From: Azospirillum melinis
GTDB lineage: Bacteria > Pseudomonadota > Alphaproteobacteria > Azospirillales > Azospirillaceae
Length of the DNA: 64,000 bases
Assembly (NCBI RefSeq): GCF_013340935.1
Contig: NZ_WHOS01000002.1
Coordinates: forward strand, 281,133-345,132
Direction: 5' to 3'
Shown: positions 9,402 through 17,400 of the stretch, piece by piece
Position numbering within the stretch: the stretch's first letter is position 1
How the letters are laid out: the number at the start of each line of letters is the position of its first letter
The notes under the pieces: generated by a model
Seen by the model: only the letters and a program-made list of their open reading frames with translations
Told to the model about the DNA's origin: nothing
Databases searched by the model: none
Position numbers and translations under genes: made by a program

Positions 9402-9632
9402 TTACCGCCTGTACTCAGGGGGACAAACAGGACGCGCACTCCGGTAACGGCGACCATGGACAATATGGTTCACCGTCCCACCATTGAGACCAGTTTGAAT
9501 TGCCGCTTCAGTCTGCGTTGTGCGTTCTACTTCAATCAGCCACTTAACGTAACAAGCCTTCATGAAGTTGGCGCGACGCGGGGAGTGAAGTTCTGCCTTG
9601 AATTCGGTGCGGCTATCGTGGTGAGAGTGCAT
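9402..9632 (-). CDS. Small hypothetical protein with HTH-like segment
   Basis: 76 residues. The start is chosen from AGGAG 7 bases before the ATG, a strong site that makes the gene credible despite its size. The middle part (VERTTQTEAAIQTGLNGGTVNHIVHGRR) reads as a helix-turn-helix in which TEAAIQTGLN is the first helix-turn and GGTVNHIVHGRR the recognition helix with a basic end, similar in style to short XRE/HTH proteins that use TVSHIVHGRRF-type helices. GC content is below that of the flanking operons. It opens the low-GC patch at 9.4-12.2 kb. Function unknown; a DNA-binding role is inferred. Confidence 0.6.
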   Translation of the reverse strand: MHSHHDSRTEFKAELHSPRRANFMKACYVKWLIEVERTTQTEAAIQTGLNGGTVNHIVHGRRYRSARPVCPPEYRR

Positions 9633-10071
9633 TAGTTTGCTCCTAAACACATGGTTTACGAGCACTTGACCCTTGAAAAATGCGAGCTCATGCGTTAGCG
9701 TAATTCCGCTTTCTCAAAAGCATGAACCGCAAGTCAAGTGCATTTTTGCGGTTAAGTTCTAAAGTGGCTCTCCCCACGAACTGGACTGGAACTCCGGTTC
9801 TGGGGAGCGTCCGCTCAGCCGCATATCACTAGCTGGGCTTCTGACGCCGGACAAAGTTAGGGCGTTGTGGCCTTGCAGCCTCCTTCGTTGCCTAGGGGAA
9901 TTCGCACCAGCGCTCTATAGGCACGACGTAGCGACGTGTGTCGCGTTGAGTAGTACATGCAGACAAAAGAGCGAGTCCGCGGGTTGCTGTCAAGCGCCGC
10001 CGGTACCAGTAATATTGCTGCTGGTCTCCGCTGCGCCCCACAGGTTGACTACGGGGACTTTAAGAAGCGCA

Positions 10072-10090
10072 AATGATAATGCTTCTCAAG
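10072..10090 (+). promoter_or_regulatory. Fur-box-like site
   Basis: The sequence AATGATAAT-G-CTTCTCAAG has a left half identical to the classical Fur consensus half-site and a right half matching about six of nine positions, with the one-base centre expected of a 9-1-9 Fur box. It lies about 30 bases before an AAGGA-ATG pair in A/T-rich DNA, as in promoters of iron-uptake receptors. No iron gene follows; only a short ORF remains. Confidence 0.4.
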
Positions 10091-10118
10091 TTGCAACATA
10101 TTGATAAATAAGGAATTT

Positions 10119-10208
10119 ATGTCGAATTCGCGGTTTTCCGCGATGCGTACAAGCATAGTTGCGCCTCAAAAGCGCCGCATTCTGCCCTCGTCACTGACAG
10201 TGACATGA
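10119..10208 (+). CDS. Possible 29-residue leader or gene remnant behind the Fur-box-like site
   Basis: Short frame starting MSNSRFSAMRTSIVAPQKRR and ending at TGA. AAGGA lies 4 bases before the ATG, a rather tight spacing. The peptide is basic with no signal-peptide core. It could be the surviving 5' end of a lost iron-regulated gene, a leader peptide, or chance. The evidence is only the ribosome binding site and the upstream Fur-like palindrome. Confidence 0.25.
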   Translation: MSNSRFSAMRTSIVAPQKRRILPSSLTVT

Positions 10209-10348
10209 AGATCGGTCAGGTACCCAAACAAGAACATGATGTTCATTTCGGCATGCTTTTGGTGCGACTCGGAGAATGCAGAACGAGGCCATCTGAGCGG
10301 CAGTGCATACGCTCAGCGAATACAGAGCGGGTGGTCAATATGAGCGAG

Positions 10349-10735
10349 TCAGTCGGCGTGGCAGCACGCAATGAAAGCATCATCGCTTTCGTGCACGAAC
10401 GTCGTTCGCAATCCGGCAGCGATTATATCGGCCAATCGCAGGGCGGCTTCAAATGACTGAGCCTTCCCGAGAACGTCGATACCACCGTTGCCAGGGAGAT
10501 CGCTAGCTTCGAAAACAAAGTACCCACTGAACCCAAGGTGCTCTGCACCTGAGTCAACTATCGTCTGACGCGAAAGGGTGGCAATATGAACACTCCGCCC
10601 CTCACCGATCTTCGCGCTCATGAGGATATCGTCCATGGCCATCGCTTTCCCCCCGGTGCGGCAAGCGCCCAGGATTTCCACCAACGAACTTGCCCTCTTC
10701 ATGGTGTCGTCTGACACGGCAAGGGTAAGTATCAT
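10349..10735 (-). CDS. Hypothetical protein
   Basis: 128 residues from an ATG without a clear ribosome binding site; a TTG at 10747 and an ATG at 10702 are alternatives. The body is protein-like, with alternating hydrophobic strands and helices (GRSVHIATLSRQTIVDSGAEHLG, then SFEAALRLADIIAAGL), and ends in CCHAD. No family recognised. It is divergent from the next gene and the two 5' ends overlap: the 10702 ATG and the neighbour's 10701 ATG share one CATG palindrome. The pair may therefore be divergently transcribed with overlapping starts, or one start lies further in. An 83-codon frame antisense to it lacks support. Confidence 0.45.
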   Translation of the reverse strand: MILTLAVSDDTMKRASSLVEILGACRTGGKAMAMDDILMSAKIGEGRSVHIATLSRQTIVDSGAEHLGFSGYFVFEASDLPGNGGIDVLGKAQSFEAALRLADIIAAGLRTTFVHESDDAFIACCHAD

Positions 10736-11354
10736 TCGAAGGGCCAAGAACCCTCAAACTCCACCTATCATCCGATATCGCGACGCGAGGGCAGCAATCT
10801 GCCAATATTTAACAGATATTCGTCGCCCTGTGAATTGCCTTGTTACTGCTGAGAATATGCTTTCTCAACGGATGGATGATCCCTCTGAAAGCAGCATGCG
10901 GAAAGAGGATGCACGTCATTCTATTGAAGTCCTGCACGCTATTCAGAGAATGTCCAATAGGCTTTCCGCGTTTCATTTCATTCCTGCCCCAAACAGCCAG
11001 CCAAAGCTAACAATACAAGGCGTCGAAATCTCTGTGCGTGCAGACATGCTGGTCCATGGATCGAGTCGGAGTCAGCAGCAGATAGGGGCAGCAATTCTGA
11101 GAATGACTCAGGACGACGCGGACACGGACTCTGCGAGAGCTCGGCGTCAGGAAATGGGCTACTGCGTCGCCGCATTGGCGCGGCTTCACGTTGAGCAACA
11201 CATCCAATCAGAACGTGTTGCGTCCAATCGACTTTGCATGTCGATAGACGTTCAGCATGGGGAGGTATTCCAAGCCCCTAACAGCAACGTCCGTAGGGTG
11301 AATGACATTGAGAGCGCTTGCCGGTTTATAGCGGCAATGTGGGATCAGGTCTGA
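10701..11354 (+). CDS. Conserved-looking hypothetical protein in low-GC patch
   Basis: 217 residues from the ATG at 10701; the frame stays open upstream to 10620, so the start is uncertain and neither candidate has a good ribosome binding site. Sequence is clearly protein-like: RYRDARAAICQYLTD, an Asp/Glu-rich helix with RKEDARHSIEVLHAIQRMSNRL, then VEISVRADMLVHG and IGAAILRMTQDDADTDSARARRQEMG, and a C-terminal VNDIESACRFIAAMW. The pattern recalls uncharacterised proteins found beside transposons and phage-like genes in alphaproteobacteria. Codon use is less GC-biased than in flanking operons, consistent with acquisition. No function can be given. Confidence 0.55.
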   Translation: MVSSDTARVSIIRRAKNPQTPPIIRYRDARAAICQYLTDIRRPVNCLVTAENMLSQRMDDPSESSMRKEDARHSIEVLHAIQRMSNRLSAFHFIPAPNSQPKLTIQGVEISVRADMLVHGSSRSQQQIGAAILRMTQDDADTDSARARRQEMGYCVAALARLHVEQHIQSERVASNRLCMSIDVQHGEVFQAPNSNVRRVNDIESACRFIAAMWDQV

Positions 11355-11513
11355 TCCTGATGCGGCGGCAGCACCGCCTTGAAGGCGGCGACGGTGTCAT
11401 GGCTGAAGCCGCAAGCCATGAAAAACTTAGCCTTCGGGGTGATCGGGCACCAGCAGGCAATGGGTGATCTTCTTGAGGTCCAGCGTTGCCCTGTCGGCGT
11501 CAGGCACGTGCAT
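11345..11513 (-). pseudogene. Frameshifted, truncated DUF6883 gene
   Basis: Reading from ATG 11513 gives MHVPDADRATLDLKKITHCL followed by LVPDHPEG and a TAA. Shifting frame at that point continues as KAKFFMACGFSHDTVAAFKA, which is the expected next part of DUF6883 proteins (Lys-Leu-Thr...LL.P.HP.G..KA.FF..GF). The normal family length is about 110 residues, so the C-terminal half is also missing; similarity ends near 11360 at the edge of the neighbouring unknown gene. The start overlaps the end of the DUF4926 gene by 14 bases, a pairing seen elsewhere for these families. Confidence 0.6.
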
Positions 11514-11760
11514 GTCGAATGGCGTCCGGCATGACGGTGGCGACGGTGTGGAAGGGTTTCGCGAACTCGACCTCGTAGGCGGCACCACCCCGGTATATGC
11601 CGACGACGGTCCCCATCGACCCGGCAGGCAGCACGCCGTCCTCGGTCTCCACCGGCTTGGACAGCGCCACCCGCGTGAGTTCCTCGGTCGGCTCGTGCGC
11701 TCCGGTGTCAGTCGGGCGCTTTTGCGGATTCCACGTGGAGCGCTCCATGGGCACGGACAT
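11500..11760 (-). CDS. DUF4926 domain protein
   Basis: 86 residues. The DUF4926 core is LSKPVETEDGVLPAGSMGTVVGIYRGGAAYEVEF, a small SH3-like beta-barrel in which a Gly-Thr-Val-Val strand and Tyr-Glu-Val-Glu-Phe strand recur. The longest frame runs further upstream into transposase sequence, but GGGGAGG sits 5 bases before the ATG used here, so this start is preferred. The following DUF6883 gene is broken. DUF4926/DUF6883 pairs often sit in mobile or toxin-antitoxin-like neighbourhoods; a regulatory or immunity role would be speculation. Confidence 0.6.
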   Translation of the reverse strand: MSVPMERSTWNPQKRPTDTGAHEPTEELTRVALSKPVETEDGVLPAGSMGTVVGIYRGGAAYEVEFAKPFHTVATVMPDAIRHARA

Positions 11761-11767
11761 CACGACC

Positions 11768-11945
11768 TCCCCTGCCGGATAGCTGCCCTTGTGGCACTCC
11801 GGAAGATCGCCCTGGAGCTTGATGAACCGGACATAGTCCACATCCCCGCCGAAGGCCCCCTCCACCGCTTCCAGATACGCTTTGTGCCCGTCAGTGGTGA
11901 TCTGCACCCGGTTGTTCAGCCCGCTGGGAGTCGCCCATCAGCACG
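11768..11945 (-). mobile_element. IS1-family transposase remnant
   Basis: The minus-strand frame reads LNNRVQITTDGHKAYLEAVE followed by GAFGGDVDYVRFIKLQGDLPE and YPAG. This matches the highly conserved middle of IS1-family transposases (RVQLTTDGHKAYLEAVEGAFGGDVDYA..VK.YG....RYSPA), including the DG of the catalytic region. Start and end of the transposase are absent, no terminal inverted repeats are visible, and the frame runs directly into the DUF4926 gene leader. It is therefore a fragment, not an active element. Confidence 0.7.
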
Positions 11946-11979
11946 ATGGCAGACTGCCCAGCGGGCCTTTGGGCAGGGC

Positions 11980-12171
11980 TCAATTCCCTGCCTGATCGCC
12001 GTCAGCCAACTGCTCTTTGACGATGTGTCCCGTCTCGATATCAATGATCTGCACGTCGTTATAAATGCCTTGTTGGCGGAGTTCGTTGGCCTTCTTGAGC
12101 GCACCTTCGAGAGTGTCCCGCTTCAGGCCCATAACGCCAACCTGAGAACTCCCCGTGATGTGATAGCGCAT
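11980..12171 (-). CDS. Small hypothetical protein
   Basis: 63 residues, starting MRYHITGSSQVGVMGLKRDT. GGAGG lies 8 bases before the ATG, so the start is well supported; the longer frame upstream is low-complexity and rejected. Helix LEGALKKANELRQQG followed by strand NDVQIIDIETGHIV gives an alpha/beta mini-fold seen in small uncharacterised proteobacterial proteins. A TATATG stretch 40-50 bases upstream on this strand could be a -10 element. Function unknown; it marks the right edge of the low-GC patch. Confidence 0.6.
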   Translation of the reverse strand: MRYHITGSSQVGVMGLKRDTLEGALKKANELRQQGIYNDVQIIDIETGHIVKEQLADGDQAGN

Positions 12172-12419
12172 TTTCGCTTCCTCCACCGTTATGCTTTCCG
12201 TTGAGCATATAGGATCGTGCAGCCGGATGCGAATGCCCTTCACGCCGGGAGGACACCGGCCCGAATAGCCCTTCCCCCACAAACAGCCACCGCCACCCTG
12301 CCGCGATTGTTCGTCCCGGCTGAATTCTGTTCCCAGCCGCAGCGGCTTTATCCCACCCGTGCACCTGCACATTATCCCTCTTGCCGCATTGCAGGAGGGG
12401 CGCTGGTCGCCGGATCGGG

Positions 12420-13181
12420 ATGGAACGTTCACGCACGTCGCTGACGGTGGAGGGTCGCAAGGTTCCGCTGTGCCTGTTCAGGCCGGCGGTTTCCGGGCCG
12501 CTGCCCGGACTGCTGTATTTCCATGGCGGCGGCTTCACCTCCGGCTCCGTCGAGGAGGTGGAGATCACGGCGATGGCGCTGGCGGAGAGCATTCCGGCGC
12601 TTGTGGTCGCCGTCGGCTATGCGCTGGCCCCCGAAAATCCCTTCCCCGCCGCCATCGAGGATGCCCATGCCGCCGCCGTGTGGCTGGCCGAACGGGCCGG
12701 GCCGCTGGGCGTCGCCGGCCACGATGCCGGCGGGCATGTCGCGGTGTCGCTGACCCTGCTCGCCCGCGACCGCGGCGGGCCGGAGATCGCGGCGCAGGCG
12801 CTGTTCGGGCCGATGCTCGATCCCAGCCTGACCCGCGTCGGGGATGGCGAGAACAGCGTGACCGACTGCGCGCGCTGTTACCGCGCCTACCTGCCGGAGG
12901 CGGCGCTGCGGCTGCATCCCTATGCCGCCCCCTTGGAATCGCGCCGGCTCGGCCGGCTGCCGCCGATCCTGATCGCCACCGCGCAGAACGACGTGCTGCG
13001 GCCGGAGGCGGAAAGCTATGCCGCCCGGCTGATCGACGCCGGGGTGCCGACCGAGGTCACCCGCTTTGCCGGGGTCAGCCATGCCGGCCTCGCCAACCAC
13101 CCGCCGGCGCTGGCCGCCGCGGCCGATTTCTTCCGGCGCCGCCTGACCGGCGCCCGTCCCGACACTTCAAGCAGCAGGTAA
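12420..13181 (+). CDS. Alpha/beta hydrolase-like protein (HSL type) with Asp at the nucleophile position
   Basis: 253 residues from ATG 12420; a TTG 39 bases upstream is in frame, and an AGGAGGGG site lies 19 bases before the ATG, too far to settle the choice. The oxyanion motif HGGG of the hormone-sensitive-lipase group is at residues 35-38. The nucleophile elbow, normally GDSAGG, is GHDAGG at 100-105, so Ser is replaced by Asp102. Candidate acid and base follow in TAQNDVLRPEAESY and GVSHAGL. Without Ser it may be a non-esterase or use Asp as nucleophile. It is 5 bases upstream of the RND adaptor gene, so it is probably cotranscribed with the efflux pump. Confidence 0.8.
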   Translation: MERSRTSLTVEGRKVPLCLFRPAVSGPLPGLLYFHGGGFTSGSVEEVEITAMALAESIPALVVAVGYALAPENPFPAAIEDAHAAAVWLAERAGPLGVAGHDAGGHVAVSLTLLARDRGGPEIAAQALFGPMLDPSLTRVGDGENSVTDCARCYRAYLPEAALRLHPYAAPLESRRLGRLPPILIATAQNDVLRPEAESYAARLIDAGVPTEVTRFAGVSHAGLANHPPALAAAADFFRRRLTGARPDTSSSR

Positions 13182-13186
13182 AAGTC

Positions 13187-14350
13187 ATGTCCCGCAAGAC
13201 ACTCTCCCTTCTGATCGCGGCCGGTGTTTCCGTGGCGGCGCTGACCGGCGCCGTCACCCTGCGAAGCCCGGCGGAAGCGCAGACCGCATCGCCCGCCCCG
13301 CCGCCGGCCGAGGTCGATGTCGCCACCGTGCTGGCCCGGCCGGTAACGGACTGGCAGTCCTATTCCGGCCGGCTGGAGGCGGTCGACCGCGTCGACATCC
13401 GGCCGCAGGTGCCCGGAACCATCGTCGCCGTGCATTTCCGCAACGGCGCGCTGGTGAAGCAGGGCGACGTGCTGTTCACCATCGATCCCCGCCCCTATGA
13501 GGCGGAGGTGGCGCGGGCCGAGGCGCAGGTCGCCGCGGCGCAGGCGCGGGTGCGCTTCACCGTCGCCGACCTCGACCGCGCGCAGAAGCTGGTGCGCGAC
13601 GACACCATCTCGCGCAGCACCATGGACCAGCGCGACAATGCCGCCCGCGAGGCGACCGCCAACCTGAAGGCGGCGCAGGCGGCGCTGGACATCGCACGGC
13701 TCAATCTCGGCTACACGCGGGTGACGGCGCCGGTGTCGGGCCGGGTGTCGCGCGCCGAACGGACGGTCGGCAACGTGGTGGCCGCCGGCGCGGCGGCGGA
13801 GCCGCTGACGACGCTGGTGTCGGAATCGCCGATGTACGCCTCCTTCGACGTCGATGAGCAGACCTATCTGCGCCACATCGCGCCGATGCGCGATTCCGGC
13901 ACGATCCCGGTCCGGCTCGGCCTTGCCAACGAGGAAGAGTACTCGCGGTCGGGCACGGTGGAGCATGTCGACAACCGGCTGGACAGCGTGTCCGGCACCA
14001 TCCGCGTGCGCGCCCGCTTCGACAACACCGACGGCACGCTGGTGCCGGGGCTCTATGCGCGGGTGAAGGTGGGGGGCACCAAGCCCTATGACGCGCTGCT
14101 GGTCGACGACCGCGCCATCGGCACCGACCAGGACAAGAAGTTCGTCCTGGTGGTGACGGCGGAGAACAAGGTGGAATACCGGCCGGTGAAGCTCGGCACC
14201 TTGCAGAACGGGCTGCGCGTGGTGACGGCGGGGCTGTCGGCCGGCGAGCAGGTGGTGGTCAACGGCATGCAGCACGCCCGGCCGGGCATGGCGGTGACGC
14301 CGAAGACGGTCGCCATGGGCATGGAGAAGACCCAGACGGCGGCCCGCTAA
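13187..14350 (+). CDS. RND efflux periplasmic adaptor subunit (AcrA/MexA type)
   Basis: 387 residues. An N-terminal signal region (about 1-31) ends near SPAEAQ. The barrel-sandwich/lipoyl half-motif DIRPQVPGTIVAVHFRNGALVKQGDVLFTIDPRPYEAEV is near residues 65-105, followed by a coiled-coil hairpin (about 105-170) and the second lipoyl half LNLGYTRVTAPVSGRVSRA. The beta-barrel and membrane-proximal parts complete the fold. The adaptor links the inner-membrane RND pump to an outer-membrane TolC-type channel. The pump gene follows; no outer-membrane factor gene is in the window, so it must borrow one from elsewhere. Confidence 0.92.
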   Translation: MSRKTLSLLIAAGVSVAALTGAVTLRSPAEAQTASPAPPPAEVDVATVLARPVTDWQSYSGRLEAVDRVDIRPQVPGTIVAVHFRNGALVKQGDVLFTIDPRPYEAEVARAEAQVAAAQARVRFTVADLDRAQKLVRDDTISRSTMDQRDNAAREATANLKAAQAALDIARLNLGYTRVTAPVSGRVSRAERTVGNVVAAGAAAEPLTTLVSESPMYASFDVDEQTYLRHIAPMRDSGTIPVRLGLANEEEYSRSGTVEHVDNRLDSVSGTIRVRARFDNTDGTLVPGLYARVKVGGTKPYDALLVDDRAIGTDQDKKFVLVVTAENKVEYRPVKLGTLQNGLRVVTAGLSAGEQVVVNGMQHARPGMAVTPKTVAMGMEKTQTAAR

Positions 14351-14452
14351 GACACGAACAAGAAGGGCATGCGCCTTTCCTAACCCTCCTCGCCCGGCAT
14401 TCCTTGCTGGACGCGGGGAGGGATGGGGAGCGTGCACCCTGGGAGACCCCAG

Positions 14453-17400
14453 ATGAACATCTCGAAATTCTTCATCGACAGGCCGATCTTTGCCGGCGTG
14501 CTGTCGGTGGCCCTGTTCCTGGCGGGGGCCATCGCGGTCTTCCGCCTGCCGATTTCCGAATATCCGGAGGTGGTGCCGCCGTCCGTCGTGGTGCGCGCGC
14601 AGTTCCCCGGCGCCAACCCCAAGGTCATCGCCGAGACCGTCGCCTCCCCGCTGGAGGAGCAGATCAACGGCGTCGAAGGCATGCTCTACATGCAGTCGCA
14701 GGCCAACAGCGACGGCAACCTGGCGCTGACGGTGACCTTCAAGCTGGGCACCGACCCGGACAAGGCGCAGCAGCTGGTGCAGAACCGCGTGGCGCAGGCG
14801 ATGCCGCGGCTGCCGTCCGACGTGCAGCGGCTGGGCGTCGCCACGGTGAAAAGCTCGCCGACGCTGACCATGGTCGTGCATCTGCTGTCGCCCAACGACC
14901 GCTATGACATGACGTATCTGCGCAACTACGCGGTGCTGAACGTCAAGGACCGGCTGACCCGCATCGCTGGCGTCGGCGAGGTGCAGGTGTGGGGGGCCGG
15001 CGACTATGCCATGCGGGTGTGGCTCGACCCCGGCAAGGTGGCGCAGCGCGGGATGACCGCGACCGACGTGGTCAACGCCATCCGTGAACAGAATGTCCAG
15101 GTGGCGGCCGGCGTGATCGGCGCCTCCCCCTCGCTGCCCGACGTGCCGATGCAGCTGTCGATCAACGCGCGCGGCCGGCTGAAGACCGCCGACGAGTTCG
15201 GCGACATCGTGCTGAAGACCGGCGAGGACGGCGGCGTCACCCGCCTGCGCGACGTGGCGCGGGTGGAGCTGGCCGCCGCCCAGTATGGCCTGCGCTCGCT
15301 GCTCGACAACAAGCCGGCGGTGGCGATGGCCATCACCCAGACGCCGGACGCCAACGCGCTCGCCATCTCCGACGAGGTGCGCAAGGTGATGGCGGAGCTG
15401 AAGGGCGACATGCCCGAAGGCGTCGACTACTCCATCGTCTACGACCCGACGCAGTTCGTCCGCTCCTCCATCGAGGCCGTCATCCACACGCTGCTGGAGG
15501 CGGTGGCGCTGGTCGTGCTGGTGGTGATCGTCTTCCTGCAGACCTGGCGGGCGTCGATCATCCCGCTGCTGGCGGTGCCGATCTCCATCGTCGGCACCTT
15601 CTCGCTGCTGCTGGCCTTCGGCTTCTCGATCAACGCGCTGTCGCTGTTCGGCATGGTGCTGGCCATCGGCATCGTGGTGGACGACGCCATCGTCGTGGTC
15701 GAGAATGTCGAGCGCAACATCGCGTCCGGCCTGTCGGCCCGCGACGCCACCATCCGCGCCATGCAGGAGGTCAGCGGGCCGATCATCGCGATTGCGCTGA
15801 CGCTGGTCGCCGTCTTCGTGCCGCTGGCGGCGATGACCGGCCTGACCGGCGAGTTCTACAAGCAGTTCGCGATGACCATCGCGATCTCCACCGTGATCTC
15901 CGCCTTCAACTCGCTGACCCTGTCGCCGGCCCTGGCGGCGGTGCTGCTGCGCGGCCACGACCAGCCGCAGGACTGGCTGACCCGGGCGATGAACAAGGTG
16001 TTCGGCGGCTTCTTCCGGCTGTTCAACCGGGTGTTCCACCGGGCGTCGGAGGGCTACGGCCGCGGCGTCGGCGGGGTGGTGCGGCGCAAGGGCGTGATGC
16101 TGGCGGTCTATGCGCTGCTGATCGGCGCCACGGTGCTGCTCGGCCGCTCCGTGCCGTCGGGCTTCGTGCCGATGCAGGACAAGGAGTATCTGATCAGCTT
16201 CGCCCAGCTGCCCAACGGCGCCTCGCTCGACCGGACGGAGGCGGTGATCCGCGAGATGACCGACATCGCGCTGAAGCGTCCCGGTGTGCAGAGCGCCGTC
16301 GCCTTCCCCGGCCTGTCGGTGAACGGCTTCACCAACTCGTCCAGCGCCGGCATCGTCTTCGTCACGCTGAAGCCCTTTGCCGAACGCCACGACCCGTCGC
16401 TGTCGGCCGGCGCCATCGCGATGGATTTGCAGCAGCGCTATGCCGGGCTGAAGGAAGCCTTCGTCGCCATCTTCCCGCCGCCGCCGGTGATGGGGCTGGG
16501 GCAGCTGGGCGGCTTCAAGATGCAGCTGGAGGACCGCGGCAACCTGGGCTACGAGGCGCTGAGCGACGCGGTGAACGCCTTCGTCAAGCGCGCCGCCCAG
16601 ACGCCGGAGCTGGGGCCGACCTTCTCCGCCTACCAGATCAACGTGCCGCAGCTGGACGTCGATCTCGACCGGGTAAAGGCCAAGCAGCTGGGCGTCAACG
16701 TCGCCGACGTGTTCGACACCATGCAGATCTATCTGGGATCGCTCTACGTCAACGACTTCAACGCCTTCGGCCGCGTCTACCAGGTGCGGGTGCAGGCCGA
16801 CGCGCCCTTCCGCGACACCGCCGACGACATCGGCGTGCTGAAGACCCGCAACGCCGCGGGGACCATGGTGCCGCTGTCGTCGCTGGTCACGGTGCAGCCG
16901 GGCTACGGGCCGGAGATGGTGGTGCGCTACAACGGCTTCACCGCCGCCGACGTCAATGGCGGGCCGGCGCCCGGCTTCTCGTCGGGACAGGCTGAAGCAG
17001 CGGCGGAGCGCATCGCGGCCGAAGTGCTGCCGCGCGGCGTCAAGCTGGAATGGACCGACCTGACCTATCAGAAGATCCTGGTCGGCAATGCCGGGCTGTG
17101 GGTCTTCCCGATCAGCGTGCTGCTGGTGTTCCTGGTGCTGGCGGCGCAGTACGAGAGCCTGACCCTGCCGCTCGCCATCCTGCTGATCGTGCCGATGAGC
17201 GTGCTGTCCGCCCTGTTCGGCGTGTGGCTGACCGGGGGCGACAACAACATCTTCACGCAGATCGGCTTCATGGTGCTGGTCGGCCTGTCGGCGAAGAATG
17301 CCATCCTGATCGTCGAGTTCGCCCGCGAGCTGGAGCATGAGGGGCGCGGCGTGGTGCAGGCGGCCATCGAGGCGAGCCGGCTGCGGTTGCGGCCGATCCT

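Larger units (their letters stand above)
9633..10348. other. Low-GC intergenic region without a convincing gene
   Basis: About 700 bases with clearly lower GC and more stop codons than the rest of the window. The only open frames are short, lack ribosome binding sites and have no recognisable protein pattern. It contains one Fur-box-like palindrome and a 29-codon ORF behind it, listed separately. Otherwise I see only scattered A/T-rich stretches such as the one around 10090-10120. It probably consists of decayed acquired DNA. Confidence 0.5.

Noticed and set aside
7823..9487. 554-codon plus-strand frame across the nucleobase permease
   Set aside because: Antisense shadow with Asp/Gly/Gln/Arg repeats; the permease on the minus strand has all its motifs.
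9865..10104. 79-codon plus-strand ORF in the low-GC patch
   Set aside because: TTG start, no ribosome binding site, no protein-like pattern.
9633..10348. Prophage or integrative element with attachment sites
   Set aside because: No integrase, phage structural gene, tRNA target or direct repeats flanking the patch are visible.
10205..10456. 83-codon plus-strand ORF antisense to the 10349-10735 gene
   Set aside because: No ribosome binding site and less protein-like than the minus-strand frame.
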